The position numbers were made by a program, and so were the translations under genes. Positions 35,323 through 44,193 of a stretch of DNA of 64,000 bases are shown here, one piece after another. The notes beneath the pieces are model-generated. The model did no database searches and had not been told where the DNA came from. It saw nothing but the letters and a program-made list of their open reading frames with translations. Source of the stretch: Myxococcus hansupus (GTDB taxonomy: Bacteria > Myxococcota > Myxococcia > Myxococcales > Myxococcaceae); assembly GCF_000280925.3 (NCBI RefSeq), contig NZ_CP012109.1, forward strand, positions 6,220,501-6,284,500, written 5' to 3'. How positions within the stretch are numbered: the first letter of the stretch is position 1; each line of letters starts with the position of its first letter.

Positions 35323-35640
35323 TCACGGATGACGCGTCTGGCCGTCCGGGGCGTTCTCCACCAGGTCCCTGCCGATGTTGCGGCGGTCCCGGTTCACCCC
35401 GTCGTCGTCCTTCAAGCCGCCCAGGGCGGACCTGCGGGAGGCCTCGGAGAGGTCTCGCATCACGGCCTCACGGGTGGCGTACTCCGGACGCGGCAGGCAC
35501 TTGAAGAGGTTGATGACATCGGGGGGCGCGCCTGCATCCGCGGCGGCCATCACCAGTTGCTCCCGCTCGACGGGGTACTCCACCGCGTCGAGGTGCGGGG
35601 TGATGGAGAGCGCCGGATCCTCCGCGAGTCCATAAGCCAT
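35323..35640 (-). CDS. DUF2795 protein
   Basis: The ATG ending at 35640 gives 105 residues. The N-terminal two thirds match DUF2795: VEYPVEREQLVMAAADAGAP, then VINLFKCLPRPEYATREAVM. The rest is charged and disordered. It is probably a small DNA- or protein-associated factor; function is unknown. It starts divergently from the YiiX-like gene. Confidence 0.8.
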   Translation of the reverse strand: MAYGLAEDPALSITPHLDAVEYPVEREQLVMAAADAGAPPDVINLFKCLPRPEYATREAVMRDLSEASRRSALGGLKDDDGVNRDRRNIGRDLVENAPDGQTRHP

Positions 35641-35843
35641 CGTGCATCCGCCTTTCTGCCCGGGCGCCCTGGCCCTCGGCCCCGGTGCGTTCGTGGTGTG
35701 CCCTGACAATGTGGGGATGACCGAGGCGCGGGACCACCCGGGGCGCCCCCGTCCCCGCCGCTGCCCTTCCAGGGGGCCAGCCGTCCCGCTCCCTTCCCAG
35801 GCTAGAGTGCCCGCGACGCCGTCCTCGCAGGAGCCCACACCCC

Positions 35844-37442
35844 ATGTTCGCCGCCTCCCTGCTGCTCGCCGGGCTCACGCTCGCCAGCACGCCCAGCAGC
35901 ACCCCGGCCGCATCGACAACAGCCCTCGCCGCGCAGGCGCAGGACGTCTTCGACCTGGACGACGAGGCCTTCGTCGCCCAGGCCCAGGCGGACCTGGCCC
36001 TGCTGGAGCGAAACACGCGGGGCTTGAGGAGCCTGCAGGACGCCGTGAAGCAGTCGCGCGACGTGTACCTCCAGAAGCAGAGCGTGCCGTACACGCCGGA
36101 CCAGAAGCAGTTGCTGCTCAGCACCTGGGCCGCCTTCTTCGACTACTTCGTCGCCACCGAGGTCATCCGCCAGCGCTACTGGGACTTCGTCAAGGTGCCC
36201 TCCCTCTCACAGCCGAAGAAGCACGCCTGGGGCTTCCTCCTCACCCACGGCGCGCTCACCACGGAGCTGGCCCATGGCCTCACCTACGCGGACCTCACCG
36301 TGGGGCGCAAACAGCTCGAGGTGCTGCTGGACGAGCCCGCTCCCGAATACGGCCTCCCGCCGCGCGCCTTCACGCGTTTCAAGGACAAGGCCATCCACGT
36401 GTCCACCAGCTCGCAGCTCCTCAGCGGGGACGGCTACAAGGAGCAGCTCCGCCCGCTGCTGGTGAAGGCCGGGGCCCTGGACGCCCCCCGCGTGCCCTGG
36501 CTCCTCCAGGAGATGAGGCACAACAGCAAGGTCGCCAAGGGGCTGCTGACACAGCGGGGCGCCAAGCTCTTCGTCAAGGCCGCCGCGGTACGCACCACCG
36601 GCACCGCGCAGCGCGCCTTCTTCCCGGTGCAGCGCGCGGTGGCCGAATGGATGGGCGACACCCGCGTGCGCCGCGTGGGCCAGCCGCTCATCTCCCGCGA
36701 ACAGGCGCTGTCCTTGCTGGAGCGGATGGAGCCCGGCGACATCCTGGTGGCCCGTCAGAACTGGTACCTCTCCAACATCGGCCTGCCCGGCTTCTGGCCC
36801 CACGCGGAGCTCTTCCTCGGCACGCCCGCCCAGCTTCGCGCCTACCTGGATGACGACGCGGAGGTGAAGGCCTGGGTGGCCACGCTCCCTGGCGAACAGG
36901 GCTCCTTCACCCAGCACCTGGCCCGGACCTTCCCCGCCAAGTGGGCCGAGTACTCCGGCCAGGACGCGCACGGCGAGCCCATCCGCATCCTCGAATCCAT
37001 CAGCGAGGGCGTGTCCTTCACCGGCCTGGAGCACGGCATGCGGGTGGACTACCTGGGCGTCATGCGCCCGCGCCTGTCACGCCTGGAGAAGGCCCGCGCC
37101 ATTCTCCGCGCCTTCACCTACCAGGGCCGGCCCTACGACTTCGACTTCGACTTCTTCTCCGACCAGACGCTCGTGTGCACGGAGCTGGTGTGGAAGTCCT
37201 ATGCGCCCGCCAGCGACATGACGGGGCTGCGCATCCCCCTGGTCAGCGTGGCCGGGCGGCGCACCCTCCCCGCCAACGAGCTGGTCCGCCTCTTCGACGC
37301 GGAATATGGCCGGGAGGACCGGCAGCTCGACTTCGTGGCCTTCCTGGACGGCCGGGAGGCGGAAGGCAACGCGAAGGAGGCGGACGCCGACGCATTCCGT
37401 TACAGCTACCGCCGTGCCAAATGGGACATCGCCCAGGAGTAG
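35844..37442 (+). CDS. Exported YiiX/YebB-like permuted NlpC/P60 cysteine hydrolase
   Basis: The 532-residue protein begins with a signal peptide (SLLLAGLTLASTPS). Residues about 290-480 show the permuted papain-like layout: MEPGDILVARQNWYL then FWPHAELFLG with the His, and later LVCTELVWKSY with the nucleophile Cys. This fits the YiiX/YebB family that acts on lipid- or peptide-linked substrates. The N-terminal 280 residues are helical and specific. It is followed at 37450 by a small gene, likely in the same operon. Confidence 0.8.
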   Translation: MFAASLLLAGLTLASTPSSTPAASTTALAAQAQDVFDLDDEAFVAQAQADLALLERNTRGLRSLQDAVKQSRDVYLQKQSVPYTPDQKQLLLSTWAAFFDYFVATEVIRQRYWDFVKVPSLSQPKKHAWGFLLTHGALTTELAHGLTYADLTVGRKQLEVLLDEPAPEYGLPPRAFTRFKDKAIHVSTSSQLLSGDGYKEQLRPLLVKAGALDAPRVPWLLQEMRHNSKVAKGLLTQRGAKLFVKAAAVRTTGTAQRAFFPVQRAVAEWMGDTRVRRVGQPLISREQALSLLERMEPGDILVARQNWYLSNIGLPGFWPHAELFLGTPAQLRAYLDDDAEVKAWVATLPGEQGSFTQHLARTFPAKWAEYSGQDAHGEPIRILESISEGVSFTGLEHGMRVDYLGVMRPRLSRLEKARAILRAFTYQGRPYDFDFDFFSDQTLVCTELVWKSYAPASDMTGLRIPLVSVAGRRTLPANELVRLFDAEYGREDRQLDFVAFLDGREAEGNAKEADADAFRYSYRRAKWDIAQE

Positions 37443-37449
37443 ACACACC

Positions 37450-37725
37450 ATGACGGAGCAGATGGCCGAAGAGATGCTGCAGTTGTCCGCCCAGCTCTTC
37501 GAGAAGATGATTTCCCAGCAGCAGGCCAAGGTGCTGCGGCTGGCCCGCGAGGCCGTGCCCAACATCTCCCCGGAGGAAGTGCGCAATTCCCACGACTTCC
37601 CGGCGCTCAAGGAACATCCTACATTCGAGTTCGAGGATGGAATCCTGTCCGGGCTGATTGCGGCCCAGGTTGCCCTCCGGGCGGAAATCAAGGGACGGCT
37701 GCCATTTGAACCTCCTGCATTCTGA
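37450..37725 (+). CDS. Small hypothetical protein (91 aa)
   Basis: It starts seven bases after the YiiX-like gene stop. The N-terminal half is a long amphipathic helix (ALEEMLQLSAQLFEKM-type with many Gln), and the C terminus is Pro-rich. No motif is recognised. Its closeness to the exported hydrolase suggests a linked function. Confidence 0.65.
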   Translation: MTEQMAEEMLQLSAQLFEKMISQQQAKVLRLAREAVPNISPEEVRNSHDFPALKEHPTFEFEDGILSGLIAAQVALRAEIKGRLPFEPPAF

Positions 37726-37779
37726 CGCTCGGCTGCCTGCCTTTGCCGTCCGGGCCATCGTGGGTTACTGGTTCCCGCC

Positions 37780-38634
37780 GTGAGCATTCCCTCTGGATTC
37801 AGCCCTCCGCTGGCTCGGGAGCGTCTGGTGTCGGCGCTGGCGGCGGAGCCCCCTCGGCTGGACCTGGCGGCCCTGGCCATCGCCACCCTGGAGCAACCCC
37901 TGCTGGACGCCCCGGGGTGTCTGCACATGCTGGACGTGCTCGCATGCCGTGTGCAGGTGGAGGCGGAGCGGTTGAGTGAGAAGGGTGAGGTCCTCGCCTC
38001 CCTGCGGGCCCTGCGCCACGTGCTGGCGGACATCGAGGGCTTCCGCGGCAACGAGGACGACTACCACTCGCCCGAGAACAGCTTCCTGGACCAGGTGCTG
38101 GAGCGGAAGATGGGCCTGCCCATCACCCTCTCCGTCGTCTACCTGGAGGTGGCGCGGCGCGCGGGAATCTCCCTGTACGGCGTCCCCTTCCCGGGCCACT
38201 TCCTGGTCGCGCACGACGCGGGGGACCACAAGCTGGTCATGGACCCGTTCCACCACGGGGACATCCTCACGGAGCACGGCTGCGCGGAGCTGCTCAAGCG
38301 CGTGGCGCCGCAGCTCAAGTTCGACCGCAACATGCTGGCGCCCGCGCCGGTGGAGCTGATTGCGTACCGGATGCTGTCCAACCTGCGGCGCGTGTACCTG
38401 GGCCGCGAGGACTGTGAGCGGGGCCTGGCGGTGGTGGACATGCTGCTGCTGCTGGCGCCAGACCATCCGGGCGAGCTGCGCACCCGCGCGGCGCTGCTGA
38501 GCAGCCTGGGCGCCTACCGCGCGGCGCTGAAGGACGTGGAGCGCTGCCTGGAGCTGTCGCCGGATGCCCCCGACCGAGACCGGTTGGAGATGACGGCCCG
38601 CGAGCTGCGGGAGCGCGCGGCGCTGCTGAACTGA
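37780..38634 (+). CDS. SirB1-family transglutaminase-like/TPR protein
   Basis: A GTG at 37780 starts 284 residues. The SirB1/transglutaminase-like part shows NSFLDQVLERKMGLPITLSV and YGVPFPGHFLVAH. The C-terminal part has TPR-like helices (LLLLAPDHPGELRTRAALLSS). SirB1 proteins are found near peptide-release and heme genes in other bacteria; the reaction is unproven. NUDIX follows after 39 bases. Confidence 0.82.
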   Translation: MSIPSGFSPPLARERLVSALAAEPPRLDLAALAIATLEQPLLDAPGCLHMLDVLACRVQVEAERLSEKGEVLASLRALRHVLADIEGFRGNEDDYHSPENSFLDQVLERKMGLPITLSVVYLEVARRAGISLYGVPFPGHFLVAHDAGDHKLVMDPFHHGDILTEHGCAELLKRVAPQLKFDRNMLAPAPVELIAYRMLSNLRRVYLGREDCERGLAVVDMLLLLAPDHPGELRTRAALLSSLGAYRAALKDVERCLELSPDAPDRDRLEMTARELRERAALLN

Positions 38635-38644
38635 TGACCCCGGG

Positions 38645-38661
38645 CCCAGGCGCTGCCTGGG
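38645..38661. terminator. Hairpin between sirB1-like and NUDIX genes
   Basis: CCCAGGC pairs perfectly with GCCTGGG over a GCT loop. Its right arm overlaps the GGGGAGGA ribosome binding site of the NUDIX gene, so it may dampen NUDIX translation rather than terminate. Confidence 0.4.
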
Positions 38662-38673
38662 GAGGACTCTCAC

Positions 38674-39237
38674 ATGTCCCATGAGGTGAAGCCCTGGCGC
38701 AGGCTGCGCCGCGGGCTGGAGCACGACTTCACCGTCGCTCGCGTGCGCGAGGACTGGTGGGCGGACCCGCGAACGAATCAGGAGCACCCGCGCGTGCGCG
38801 TGGACTGCGCGGACTGGGTGACGGTCATCGCGGTGACGCCGGACGAGCAGCTCGTGCTGGTGCGGCAGTTCCGCTTCGGCATCGACCGGAGCACGCTGGA
38901 GGTCCCCGGCGGCATCATAGACCCGGGCGAGGCCCCCGAGGCCGCCGCGGCGCGCGAGCTGGAGGAGGAGACGGGCTACGTGGCGGGCCGGCTGGTGTCC
39001 CTGGGGCAGGTGCATCCCAACCCCGCGTTCCAGGGCAACGTGAGCCACAGCTTCGTCGCGCTGGACTGCGTGAAGCGGCACGAGGGCCGGCAGGACGAAG
39101 GCGAGGACATCGCGGTGGAGCTGCACCCGCGCGCGGACCTGCCCCGGCTCATCCTGGAGGGCCACATCTCGCATTCGGTGGTGCTGACGGCCTTCTTCCT
39201 GGAACGGCTGCGCGCGGAGTCCCAGGGGACGCCGTAG
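38674..39237 (+). CDS. NUDIX hydrolase (ADP-sugar pyrophosphatase-like)
   Basis: The 187-residue protein has the NUDIX box with the pattern GIIDPGE then REL and EEETG (G-x5-E-x7-RE-x2-EE-x-G), placed after the typical VLVRQFRFGIDRSTLEVPGG of ADP-ribose pyrophosphatases. It likely hydrolyses a nucleoside diphosphate linked to a sugar or similar. The substrate is not known. Confidence 0.88.
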   Translation: MSHEVKPWRRLRRGLEHDFTVARVREDWWADPRTNQEHPRVRVDCADWVTVIAVTPDEQLVLVRQFRFGIDRSTLEVPGGIIDPGEAPEAAAARELEEETGYVAGRLVSLGQVHPNPAFQGNVSHSFVALDCVKRHEGRQDEGEDIAVELHPRADLPRLILEGHISHSVVLTAFFLERLRAESQGTP

Positions 39238-39246
39238 CCGCACGCC

Positions 39247-39498
39247 TCAGTGGCGCGAACAGCCGCAGCCGCAGGTGTCGAAGAAGGGGGATTCCCCCCG
39301 GGCGCAGACGAAGAAGACGGCCTGGCACTCCTGCTTGTCCTTCGACACGAACCTGCGGCGTGACGCCTGCGCGTCGCACTTCGCCCGGTCCGCCACCGGC
39401 TGCGACACCTCGGCCGCCTCCCCTTCGTCGGAGAGCGAACCGCAGCCCGCGGCCAGCAAGGCCGGGAACAGCGCCAGAACGCCCTTCAGTTGGAACAC
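39247..39498 (-). CDS. Small Cys-rich lipoprotein
   Basis: The 83-residue product begins with MFQLKGVLALFPALLAAGC, a lipoprotein signal, and ends in SPFFDTCGCGCSRH with clustered Cys. It is convergent with NUDIX (9 bases). Function unknown. Confidence 0.75.
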   Translation of the reverse strand: MFQLKGVLALFPALLAAGCGSLSDEGEAAEVSQPVADRAKCDAQASRRRFVSKDKQECQAVFFVCARGESPFFDTCGCGCSRH

Positions 39499-39696
39499 CT
39501 GTCACCTCTCGAACCCGTGCGCGTCCTTCCACGCGCGCACGTGCTGAAATGCAACCTGGGAACCGTCCCGCGAAACCGGGAGCCCCCAGGGCAAGGCGGA
39601 TGCGCGGCACGTGGACGGCGCCACATTTCGGGCGTGCAGGGACGGACACACGGCGCCGCGACTCACCGCGGCTGTCGGTCAGCACACAGGGGCCTC

Positions 39697-39731
39697 GGCG
39701 CGTGGGGAGGGATGGGCCCTCCCACGGCGCC
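39697..39731 (-). terminator. Hairpin after moaC
   Basis: A long GC-rich stem with one bulge: GGCGCGTGGGGAGGG pairs with CCCTCCCACGGCGCC over a five-base loop. It begins 5 bases past the moaC stop on the minus strand. No T-tract follows. Confidence 0.55.
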
Positions 39732-39735
39732 AGCG

Positions 39736-40191
39736 TCAGCGGGCCTTCGGCGCGGGGACTTCGCGCTCCCACGTCCCGGAACGTCCGCCCGATTTGTGCT
39801 CCAACTGCACGGCGTCCAGCACCATGCCGCGGTCCACGCTCTTGCACATGTCGTAGACCGTCAGCGCCGCGGCGCAGGCGGCGGTGAGCGCCTCCATCTC
39901 CACGCCCGTGCGGTCCACCGTCTTCACCTGCACCCGGACGCGCAGCCCCTCCTCCTCCGGCGCCAGCGTCACCTCCACGCCCGCGAGCGCGATGGGGTGA
40001 CACAGGGGAATGAAGTCCGGCGTGCGCTTGGCGGCCATGATGCCCGCGAGCCGCGCGGCGGCGAGCACGTCCCCCTTCTCCACCTGCCCCGCGAGGATTC
40101 GCTCGCGCGTGGCGGGAAGCATCCGCAGCAACGCGGTGGCCACCGCCACGCGGTCCGTCTTCGGCTTCTCGCCCACGTCCACCATCTTCAT
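39736..40191 (-). CDS. moaC: Cyclic pyranopterin monophosphate synthase
   Basis: The 151-residue protein starts MKMVDVGEKPKTDRVAVA and has the LCHPIAL substrate motif, the DRTGVEMEALTA catalytic segment, and YDMCKS. It makes the precursor of molybdopterin. Its start overlaps the stop of the PLP enzyme (ATGA), so the two are coupled. Other molybdopterin genes are absent from the window. Confidence 0.93.
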   Translation of the reverse strand: MKMVDVGEKPKTDRVAVATALLRMLPATRERILAGQVEKGDVLAAARLAGIMAAKRTPDFIPLCHPIALAGVEVTLAPEEEGLRVRVQVKTVDRTGVEMEALTAACAAALTVYDMCKSVDRGMVLDAVQLEHKSGGRSGTWEREVPAPKAR

Positions 40192-41372
40192 CGGCGCACC
40201 CCTTCAGCCACCGCGGAGAGCAGGTCATCCGCGACGTCGTCCGGGTCCTCCAACCCCACCGAGACGCGGATGAGGTTCTCCTGGATGCCCGCCGCCGCCC
40301 GCTCCTCCGGGGTGAATCGGCGCGCGCTGGCGCTGGCCGCGTGCATCACCAGCGTGCACACGTCGCCCAGCGAAGGACCGGGCCGGCCCACCTTCAGCGC
40401 CTCCAGGAAGCGCATGCTCTCCGACCGCCCCGCGCCCTTGATTTCGAACGCCACCATGGGACCGCCGCCCAGCAACAGCTCGCCCGCAGTGGCGTGGTCC
40501 GGGTGTGAAGGCAGCCCCGGGTAGATGACCCGCTCCAACAGCGGAGACTCCGACAGCCGCCGCGCCACGTGCGCCGCGTGCTCGACATGCGCCTTCATGC
40601 GCACCGGCAACGTGCGCAGTCCTCGCAAGGTCAGCCACGCCTCGAAGGGCCCCAGGACATCCCCCGCGAGCACCCGCCCGGCGCGCAGCGGCGCCATGCG
40701 CTCCCGCGAGCCGCTCACCGTGCCACCCAGCGCGTCACTGTGCCCGTTGAGCCACTTGCTCGTGGACTGCACCGCGTAGTCCGCGCCCAGCGCCAGGGAC
40801 TGCTGCCCCACCGGCGACGGGAAGGTGCCGTCCACCACGAACGTCGCGCCCGCGTCGCGGCACGCCTGTGCCAGCACGCGCAGGTCCGGCACGCGCAGCA
40901 GCGGGTTGGAGATGCTCTCCGCCAGCACCATGCGCGGCTTCAGCTCGCGGATGCGCCCGGGCACGGCGGGGTCCGTCATCAGGAACGCGTGCAGCTCCAC
41001 GCCCAGCGTGGCGCACAGGTTCTTGTACAGCGCGCGCGTGACGCCGTAGCCGTCCGCCGGCATCACGAGCGCGTCACCCGCGCGGAACCCCTGGGCCTCG
41101 AAGACGGAGCGCAGCGCGGCCATGCCGCTGGCGTACGCGACACAAGCCTCCGCGCCCTCCAGCGCGGCCACCGCCTCCTCCAGCAGCGTCGTGTTGGGCG
41201 CGCTGATGCGGGCGTAGGCGTAGTCCTTCCCGTCCAGCGCCGCGTCCAGGTCCTCGCTGCTGTCGAACCAGTTCACCGCCGCCGGGTAGATGGGCGGCGA
41301 CACCGGCACCGCCTTGCTTCCGGCCAGCCGTGTCCCGGCGTGCACCGCCACCGTCTTCTGCTTCGAGCTCAT
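40188..41372 (-). CDS. Transsulfuration PLP-dependent enzyme
   Basis: Starting at MSSKQKTVAVHAG, the protein has 394 residues. Transsulfuration signatures are YARISAPNTTLLEEA, the PLP-lysine STSKWLNGHSDALGG, and the C-terminal RFTPEERAAAGI...IRVSVGLED. It acts in methionine or cysteine metabolism (cystathionine gamma-synthase or lyase type), but which reaction is uncertain. Confidence 0.88.
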   Translation of the reverse strand: MSSKQKTVAVHAGTRLAGSKAVPVSPPIYPAAVNWFDSSEDLDAALDGKDYAYARISAPNTTLLEEAVAALEGAEACVAYASGMAALRSVFEAQGFRAGDALVMPADGYGVTRALYKNLCATLGVELHAFLMTDPAVPGRIRELKPRMVLAESISNPLLRVPDLRVLAQACRDAGATFVVDGTFPSPVGQQSLALGADYAVQSTSKWLNGHSDALGGTVSGSRERMAPLRAGRVLAGDVLGPFEAWLTLRGLRTLPVRMKAHVEHAAHVARRLSESPLLERVIYPGLPSHPDHATAGELLLGGGPMVAFEIKGAGRSESMRFLEALKVGRPGPSLGDVCTLVMHAASASARRFTPEERAAAGIQENLIRVSVGLEDPDDVADDLLSAVAEGVRR

Positions 41373-41403
41373 GGGCCTGAATGGGTCCTTCGCGGGAATG
41401 GAA

Positions 41404-41432
41404 AGGCCGGCCCTCGAAAGAAGGGCCGGCCT
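41404..41432 (-). terminator. Terminator of trxB
   Basis: AGGCCGGCCCT at 41404-41414 pairs perfectly with AGGGCCGGCCT at 41422-41432. On the minus strand the hairpin is followed by TTTCCATTCCC. It lies about 35 bases past the trxB stop and between trxB and the PLP enzyme gene. Confidence 0.65.
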
Positions 41433-41466
41433 GGGATGCTCGTGGACTCTCGCGCGAGCGAAGTGG

Positions 41467-42429
41467 CTACTCGCCGTGCTCGATGAGCCAGCGCTCCGCA
41501 TCGATGGCGGCCATGCAGCCCGTGCCCGCCGCGGTGATGGCCTGACGGTAGTAGTGGTCCTGCACGTCACCGCAGGCGAACACGCCCTCGATGTTCGTGC
41601 GGGTGGAGCCCGGCACCGTCTTCAGGTAGCCGCCCTGGTGCGTCTCCAGCACGCCCTGGAACAGCTCCGTGTTGGGCGTGTGGCCAATGGCCACGAACAG
41701 GCCCGTCGCCTTCACGAGCTGGCTGTCACCCGTCTTCAGGTTGCGCACCACCGCGCCATTCATGCCCTTGCCGTCGCCGACGACCTCCTCCACCGCGGAG
41801 TCCCACATGAAGGAGATCTTCGGGTTCTGCTTGGCGCGCTCCTGCATCACCTTGGACGCGCGCAGCGTGTCGCGGCGGTGGACGAGGGTGACGTGGTTGA
41901 CGATCTTCGCCAGGTACGTCGCCTCCTCCATGGCCGTGTCACCGCCGCCCACCACCAGCACGTCCTGCTTCTTGAAGAAGGCACCGTCGCAGGTGGCACA
42001 CGCGGAGACGCCGCGGTTCTTGTACGTGTCCTCGCCCTTCACGCCCAGCCACTTGGCCGTCGCGCCGGTGGAGATGATGACCGTCTCCGAACGGTAGCTG
42101 ACGCTCTCTCCCTGGATGAGGAAGGGGCGCTGGGAGAAGTCCACCTTCACCACGTTCTCCATGTGGAGGGTGGTGCCGAACCGCTCCGCCTGCTTCTGGA
42201 AGCGCTCCATCAGCTCCGGGCCGGTGATGGCCTCCGGAAAGCCCGGATAGTTCTCCACGTCGGTCGTCACCATGAGTTGCCCGCCCGGAACGCGCTGCGG
42301 GTGCTCCAGCGTGGGACCGCCAGCGAACACCACCGGCTGCAGGTTGGCGCGCGCGGCGTAGATGGCCGCGGTGTAGCCCGCGGGCCCCGAGCCGATAATG
42401 GTCACCTTGTTGATCTTCTCCTCCGCCAC
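41467..42429 (-). CDS. trxB: Thioredoxin reductase
   Basis: GGAGG lies five bases before the GTG ending at 42429, so I start there (320 aa); a TTG further up is possible. FAD-binding VTIIGSGPAGYTAA, the redox CATC at residues 144-147, the NAD-binding VVGGGDTAMEEA, and the closing GVFACGDVQD are all present. It reduces thioredoxin with NADPH. It is divergent from the broken cyclic-nucleotide-binding gene. Confidence 0.95.
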   Translation of the reverse strand: MAEEKINKVTIIGSGPAGYTAAIYAARANLQPVVFAGGPTLEHPQRVPGGQLMVTTDVENYPGFPEAITGPELMERFQKQAERFGTTLHMENVVKVDFSQRPFLIQGESVSYRSETVIISTGATAKWLGVKGEDTYKNRGVSACATCDGAFFKKQDVLVVGGGDTAMEEATYLAKIVNHVTLVHRRDTLRASKVMQERAKQNPKISFMWDSAVEEVVGDGKGMNGAVVRNLKTGDSQLVKATGLFVAIGHTPNTELFQGVLETHQGGYLKTVPGSTRTNIEGVFACGDVQDHYYRQAITAAGTGCMAAIDAERWLIEHGE

Positions 42430-42500
42430 GACTCCTCCCAAATCTCGTTGATGGCCCCAAGGTACCAGAGCGCCTTGGGCGCGTGATACGAAGCTGGCTC

Positions 42501-42959
42501 ATGGATGCCGCCGTCCTCAAGAAGGTTGCGCTGTTCGAGGGTTTGACCCAGGGACAGCTCGCCAAGGTCGCGCAGATTGGCCACTTTCGGGCCTACCCGG
42601 CGGGCGCCTTTCTCTTCCGTGAGGGGGAGACCGGCCAGGAGATGTTCGTAATCGCCGAGGGCAAGGTTCGCATCTCCAAGTCCGTGCCCGGCATTGGCGA
42701 GGAGGCGCTCGCCATCCTGGAGCCCGGCCAGTATTTCGGTGAGATGGCGGTTATCGAAGACTCGCCCCGCTCGGCGGATGCCATCGCCCACGTGAGCTGC
42801 TCCGTCTGGGTCATCGCGCGTTCCCAGTTGGATTAGCTCATGTTCACCGACAAGGACCTGGCGTACGTGCTGCTCTGGACCTTCGTGCGGACCCTGAGCG
42901 AACGGCTCCGCGAGACGAACGAGAAGATCAAGGGCTTCTTCGCCCTCTCCCGCTTCTGA
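42501..42959 (+). pseudogene. Cyclic nucleotide-binding domain protein with in-frame amber stop
   Basis: The frame starts at ATG 42501 and translates a CRP-like cyclic-nucleotide-binding fold (AYPAGAFLFREGETGQEMFV, EPGQYFGEMAVIEDSPRSA). A TAG at 42834-42836 ends it after 111 residues. The same frame stays open with no other stop to TGA at 42957-42959, and the extra 40 codons (MFTDKDLAYVLLWTFVRTL...ETNEKIKGFFALSRF) read like the missing C-terminal helix of such proteins. A GAG-to-TAG change would explain it. The ATG at 42840, three bases after the stop, could allow re-initiation. A real mutation, a sequencing error or a reinitiated pair are the options. Confidence 0.8.
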
Positions 42960-42962
42960 CGC

Positions 42963-42979
42963 CTCTCAGCTCCTGAGAG
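42963..42979 (+). terminator. Hairpin after the cyclic-nucleotide-binding gene
   Basis: CTCTCAG at 42963-42969 pairs perfectly with CTGAGAG at 42973-42979 over CTC. It begins 4 bases after the TGA at 42957-42959, which supports the view that the longer frame is the original gene end. No T-tract. Confidence 0.5.
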
Positions 42980-43113
42980 ACGAAGTGGAGCAGGACTGTC
43001 CGTCCGCCATCCGAGCCCGATTCTACGTGTCGGGACGGGTAGGCACGTCACTCCCCAGGTAGCACAAGCAGGCACACGAGTTGCTTTGTCCCCGCCTCGT
43101 GGAGGGCGGCGGG

Positions 43114-43896
43114 ATGGAGCAGACGGCGGGAGCGGCGTGGGCGGACGGTGGGTCCGCGAGCGATGGGTCGGTGAGGGCGAGGGGTGAGGAAAGCGCGGAG
43201 GAGTCGCGAGAGCGCCTCTTTCGGCTGGGGGCGGCGGCACTCACCGACCCGGAGTTGCTGTGCGTGGTGTGGAACCCCGGGCCGCGGGCGCCCGGAGCCA
43301 GGGCGCTGGCGCGGACGCTGGTGACGCACGGCGGAGGGCTCAAGGCGCTGGCGCAGGAAGAGCCCCTCGCCTTGAGCCAGCGGCCGGGCGTGGGGCCGGT
43401 CCGGGCCGCGCAGGTGTTGGCGGCGCTGGAGCTGGGGCGCCGCTCGCAGCATGCCCGGGAGCGTCGGCCCAAGCTGCGCACGCCCCGGGAGATTGCCGGG
43501 TACCTGGCGCCGGTGCTGGGAGCGCTGCGGCGCGAGGTGTTCCACGTCCTGTGCTTCAACGCGCGCAACGTGCTGCTGCACGACGTGCGCGTGGCGGAGG
43601 GCACCATGAATGCGTGTCCGGTGGACCCGCGTGAGGTGTTCGCGGCGGCGCTCACGGCGCGCGCCACGGCCATCGTCCTGGCGCACAACCACCCTTCCGG
43701 AGACCCGGAGCCCAGCATCCAGGACGTGGCGCTGACGCGGCACCTCGTGGCGGGCGCTCGGCTGCTCAACATCAAGGTGCTGGACCACGTGGTGACGGGG
43801 GACGGCGGTTACGTGTCCATGCTGGAGCGGGGACTGCTGCCGGACGAGACACAGGAGACGGGGCGCGCATGGAGCGCGAATGGAGGCGGCGAATGA
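43114..43896 (+). CDS. radC: RadC-family JAB/JAMM protein
   Basis: The ATG at 43114 gives 260 residues; a TTG further up is in frame but less likely. The N terminus has helix-hairpin-helix text (LGAAALTDPELL, RPGVGPVRAAQV), and the JAMM motif is HNHPSGDPEPSIQD. RadC proteins are conserved near replication or repair genes, but their enzymatic role is uncertain. An ATGA overlap with the next gene suggests coupling. Confidence 0.88.
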   Translation: MEQTAGAAWADGGSASDGSVRARGEESAEESRERLFRLGAAALTDPELLCVVWNPGPRAPGARALARTLVTHGGGLKALAQEEPLALSQRPGVGPVRAAQVLAALELGRRSQHARERRPKLRTPREIAGYLAPVLGALRREVFHVLCFNARNVLLHDVRVAEGTMNACPVDPREVFAAALTARATAIVLAHNHPSGDPEPSIQDVALTRHLVAGARLLNIKVLDHVVTGDGGYVSMLERGLLPDETQETGRAWSANGGGE

Positions 43897-44147
43897 TGGT
43901 GAGCATGGTGGGGCTGTGGGGCGCGGTGCAGGTGGAGCTGCTCGAGGACACGCGGGCACAAGTGGTGCGGCTGGAGACCGGACAGGCGTGCACCGTGGAG
44001 CGCGCGGTGCTCCCTCCGGAGGCGCGCGAAGGTGACGTGGTGGTGGATGGCCGGTTGGAGCCAGGGCAAACGGAGGCGCGGCGGCGGGACGTGGCGCGGA
44101 TTCGGACGCGGCTGACTGTTCCGGTTCCACCGAACCTCGAGCTGTGA
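43893..44147 (+). CDS. DUF3006-like small protein (84 aa)
   Basis: ATG 43893 overlaps the radC stop and is preceded by GGAGGCGGCGA. The text (LWGAVQVELLEDTRAQVVRL, then LPPEAREGDVVVDGR and RRRDVARIRTRL) has the layout of DUF3006: a short beta sheet with a charged C-terminal helix. Function unknown. recQ follows after 46 bases. Confidence 0.6.
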   Translation: MMVSMVGLWGAVQVELLEDTRAQVVRLETGQACTVERAVLPPEAREGDVVVDGRLEPGQTEARRRDVARIRTRLTVPVPPNLEL

Positions 44148-44193
44148 CTGGAGGCCGCGCGGCGGCCTCGTTTCCGTTGACGGCTGGACCAGG

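Noticed and set aside
42834..42836. Pyrrolysine or selenocysteine recoding of the stop codon
   Set aside because: The codon is TAG, Myxococcus has no known pyrrolysine system, and no such machinery is in the window; a nonsense mutation is simpler.
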